Assembly (NCBI GenBank): GCA_963934295.1
Contig: CAWVXY010000001.1
Location: forward strand, 134,661-198,660
Direction of reading: 5' to 3'
From: Seribacter sp963934295
GTDB taxonomy: Bacteria; Verrucomicrobiota; Verrucomicrobiia; Opitutales; Seribacteraceae
DNA: 64,000 bases
Shown here: positions 62,238 to 64,000 of the stretch, in pieces
How positions within the stretch are numbered: the first letter of the stretch is position 1
Layout of the letters: each line of letters opens with the position of its first letter
Made by a program: the position numbers and the translations under genes
The notes under the pieces: generated by a model
What the model saw: only the letters and a program-made list of their open reading frames with translations
Databases searched by the model: none
Told to the model about the DNA's origin: nothing

Positions 62238-63776
62238 CTACTCCCACTCTATCGTGCTTGGTGGCTTAGAACTGATATCATAAACTACCCTATTTGCACC
62301 CTTCACCTCGTTAATTATACGATTCGACACCTTTCTTAATAGTTTATCTGGCAGTTGGGCCCAATCTGCTGTCATGGCATCGCTACTTGTAACCGCACGT
62401 AGGGATATAACATTTTCGTATGTTCTTTCATCTCCCATTACTCCGACACTTTTGACGGGAAGAAAAACACAAAATGCCTGCCAAAGCTTGTGATACCATT
62501 TTGAATTATATAACTCTTCAATGAAAATTGCATCGGCTTCTCTCAATACTTTAAGGTTTCTCGCGGTAATTGAACCAATTACCCGAACGCCCAACCCTGG
62601 CCCGGGAAAAGGGTGACGCATAAGAACATTTTCAGTAAGCCCAAGCGCCCGGCCCAAATCTCTAACCTCGTCTTTAAATAACTCTCTAAGGGGTTCCAAT
62701 AAAGACAGTTTCATTTTTTTTGGTAAGCCTCCCACATTATGATGACTCTTAATCAAAGATGCTGGATTTCCATCAATCGGAACGCTTTCAATAACATCAG
62801 GATAAAGTGTACCTTGGGCAAGAAAATCTACTTGTCCCAATTTTTTTACTTCTTTGTCAAAAACTTCTATAAAGGTTTTGCCGATGATTTTTCTCTTTCG
62901 TTCCGGATCTGTAACGCCTTTAAGCTTTGTAAGAAACAAGTTTCCGGCAAGAGCCACCTTTAATTTACCTGGTATATGATTATGAAATAGCTCTTTAACC
63001 TGCTCTCTTTCGTTCAATCGAAGTAAACCGTTGTCTACAAATATGCAGGTTAACTGATTTCCAATAGCACGATGGATAAGTGCGGCAGCTACGGATGAAT
63101 CAACACCCCCGCTTAATCCAAGGATAACTCTTCTTTTTCCTACTCTTCGTTTTATATCCTCAACCGCTGAAAGAGTAAAATCATCCATATCCCAATCCCC
63201 TGAACATTTACATACGGTAAAGAGAAAGTTTCTAATAATATCTTTTCCTTTTTCAGAATGTTCGACCTCGGGGTGGAATTGTAAACCAAAGAACTTTTTG
63301 GAAGGATTTTCGATGGACGCAAAATCGGAATTTTCTGTTTGAGCCAACGATTTAAAACCTTTGGGTAGCTTTGCCAAGCAATCCCCATGGGAATTCCAAA
63401 CAGTAAGTTTTGATGGCAAACCTTTAAATAAGGAACCCTTGGTTAAGATATTTAAATTTCCTCTGCCGTATTCTCGACGACTACTATTTTTTACCTTCCC
63501 TCCAAGCATAGTTCCCATTAATTGCAATCCATAACATATGCCGAGGACAGGAATACCTAGGGAAAAAATCGCCTGTTTTGGTTTAGGTGCCCCCCTTACT
63601 AGAACACTTGCAGGACCACCCGATAACACGATACCAACAGGGTTGAGCTTTTTAATAGCACTTATTGATGTATTAAAAGGCAACACCTTAGAATACACAT
63701 TCGCTTCGCGGATACGTCTCGCAATAACTTGTGTATATTGAGAACCAAAATCTAAAACAATAATAGTTTGTGACAT
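62238..63776 (-). CDS. guaA: GMP synthase (glutamine-hydrolysing)
   Basis: A 512-aa two-domain enzyme that aminates XMP to GMP. The glutaminase domain has the nucleophile Cys in LGICYGLQLMG and His/Glu in LQFHPEVEHS. The synthetase domain has the PP-loop LGLSGGVDSSVAAALI (about 222-237), and the C-terminal dimerisation domain has RHPFPGPGLGVR and the terminal STIEWE. It seems to be the first gene of the guaA-his-gltA series. Confidence 0.96.
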   Translation of the reverse strand: MSQTIIVLDFGSQYTQVIARRIREANVYSKVLPFNTSISAIKKLNPVGIVLSGGPASVLVRGAPKPKQAIFSLGIPVLGICYGLQLMGTMLGGKVKNSSRREYGRGNLNILTKGSLFKGLPSKLTVWNSHGDCLAKLPKGFKSLAQTENSDFASIENPSKKFFGLQFHPEVEHSEKGKDIIRNFLFTVCKCSGDWDMDDFTLSAVEDIKRRVGKRRVILGLSGGVDSSVAAALIHRAIGNQLTCIFVDNGLLRLNEREQVKELFHNHIPGKLKVALAGNLFLTKLKGVTDPERKRKIIGKTFIEVFDKEVKKLGQVDFLAQGTLYPDVIESVPIDGNPASLIKSHHNVGGLPKKMKLSLLEPLRELFKDEVRDLGRALGLTENVLMRHPFPGPGLGVRVIGSITARNLKVLREADAIFIEELYNSKWYHKLWQAFCVFLPVKSVGVMGDERTYENVISLRAVTSSDAMTADWAQLPDKLLRKVSNRIINEVKGANRVVYDISSKPPSTIEWE

Positions 63777-63894
63777 TACAAAATAAGCTAAGTTTAAAAA
63801 CGCAAAACGAGACGAAGTTTAAAAATGATAAGCACCATTATAAACAACGCAAACTTTCTTGAACAGAATTAGATTCTTCTCTTAAGAAGAATAG

Positions 63895-63919
63895 ATTAAA
63901 AATTTTAAAAATTTTTAAT
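63895..63919 (-). other. AT-rich inverted repeat at the stop of the repeat-tailed gene
   Basis: Arms ATTAAAAAT and ATTTTTAAT pair over 9 bp around a 7-nt loop and include the stop codon. A second hairpin (arms ATTCTTCT and AGAAGAAT, 63873-63892) follows on the minus strand. Together they may end the transcript before guaA, though both stems are weak. Confidence 0.4.
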
Positions 63920-64000
63920 CAGCGTCCTTAGCGTCAGTCTTCTTTTCAGCGTCCTTAGCGTCAGTCTTCTTTTCAGCGTCCTTAGCGTCAGTCTTCTTTT
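63915..64000 (-). CDS. C-terminus of a repeat-tailed protein (cut by window edge)
   Basis: A minus-strand frame ends with TAA at 63915-63917 and stays open to the right edge. The visible residues are three copies of EKKTDAKDA, the last ending DAD. Such Lys/Asp/Ala-rich tails form charged, disordered or helical extensions. Body and function are outside the window. It lies about 140 bp upstream of guaA on the same strand. Confidence 0.7.
   Translation of the reverse strand, partial: KKTDAKDAEKKTDAKDAEKKTDAKDAD
63920..64000. repeat. 27-bp perfect tandem repeat, three copies to the window edge
   Basis: Units at 63920-63946, 63947-63973 and 63974-64000 are identical. Each unit also contains the hexamer AGCGTC twice. 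It encodes EKKTDAKDA on the minus strand and probably continues beyond the window. Confidence 0.95.

Overview
The window reads as a piece of chromosome from a low-GC, Gram-negative member of the Verrucomicrobiota, most likely an Opitutae-type marine bacterium. Support for the Gram-negative envelope comes from BamA, Skp, LpxD and a TonB-dependent receptor. Support for the PVC lineage comes from planctomycete-type cytochrome (PSCyt1)/DUF1549/DUF1553 and DUF1501 proteins, several secreted sulfatases, a large SGNH/beta-propeller/cupredoxin protein, DUF5069, and a tandem-duplicated UvrA of the kind known from Chlamydiae. Genus and species cannot be read from the sequence alone. No prophage, insertion sequence or CRISPR array is visible.

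Layout. 0-13 kb: the 3' part of a double-length uvrA, convergent with tyrS; a peroxiredoxin; a STAS / PP2C partner-switching pair; a DUF5069 gene divergent from an MsbA-like ABC exporter; a small membrane protein; and a secreted cytochrome/LRR protein. 13-24.6 kb: pyrE, then a long minus-strand housekeeping block. In transcription order this is rplY, pth, rpsF, ssb, rplI, dnaB, bamA, skp, lpxD, prs, htrA. It links ribosomal proteins and replication to outer-membrane biogenesis, and rpsR is missing from its usual place between ssb and rplI.

24.7-42.5 kb is the accessory region. It holds a DUF1501 + PSCyt1/DUF1549/DUF1553 pair, a membrane-anchored deiminase-family protein, cspA with a 34-codon lysine-rich gene, a sulfatase, an SHD1-like secreted protein, then an SGNH/propeller/cupredoxin protein followed by two sulfatases, and a convergent PhoX-like protein. 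These exported proteins fit a lifestyle of degrading sulfated polysaccharide, although no glycoside hydrolase is present to prove it.

42.6-57.3 kb: a FloA/NfeD membrane-microdomain cluster, a mutarotase-like gene, a DUF3050 gene, tRNA-Arg(CCG), purE-purK, a TonB-dependent siderophore receptor preceded by two tandem near-perfect operators and followed by a run of hairpins ending in a terminator, tRNA-Asn(GTT), a sigma-54 two-component system, a stand-alone CoaB and a VC0807-like membrane protein. 57.3-63.8 kb: guaA-hisD-hisC-hisB-hisH-gltA on the minus strand. The right edge cuts a gene whose C-terminus is a perfect 9-residue repeat.

No wholly new multi-gene system stands out. The most unusual items are the four-NBD UvrA, the cytochrome/LRR/metal-domain fusion, the SGNH-propeller-cupredoxin fusion with a lost serine, the lysine-rich mini-gene beside cspA, and the duplicated operator at the siderophore receptor.
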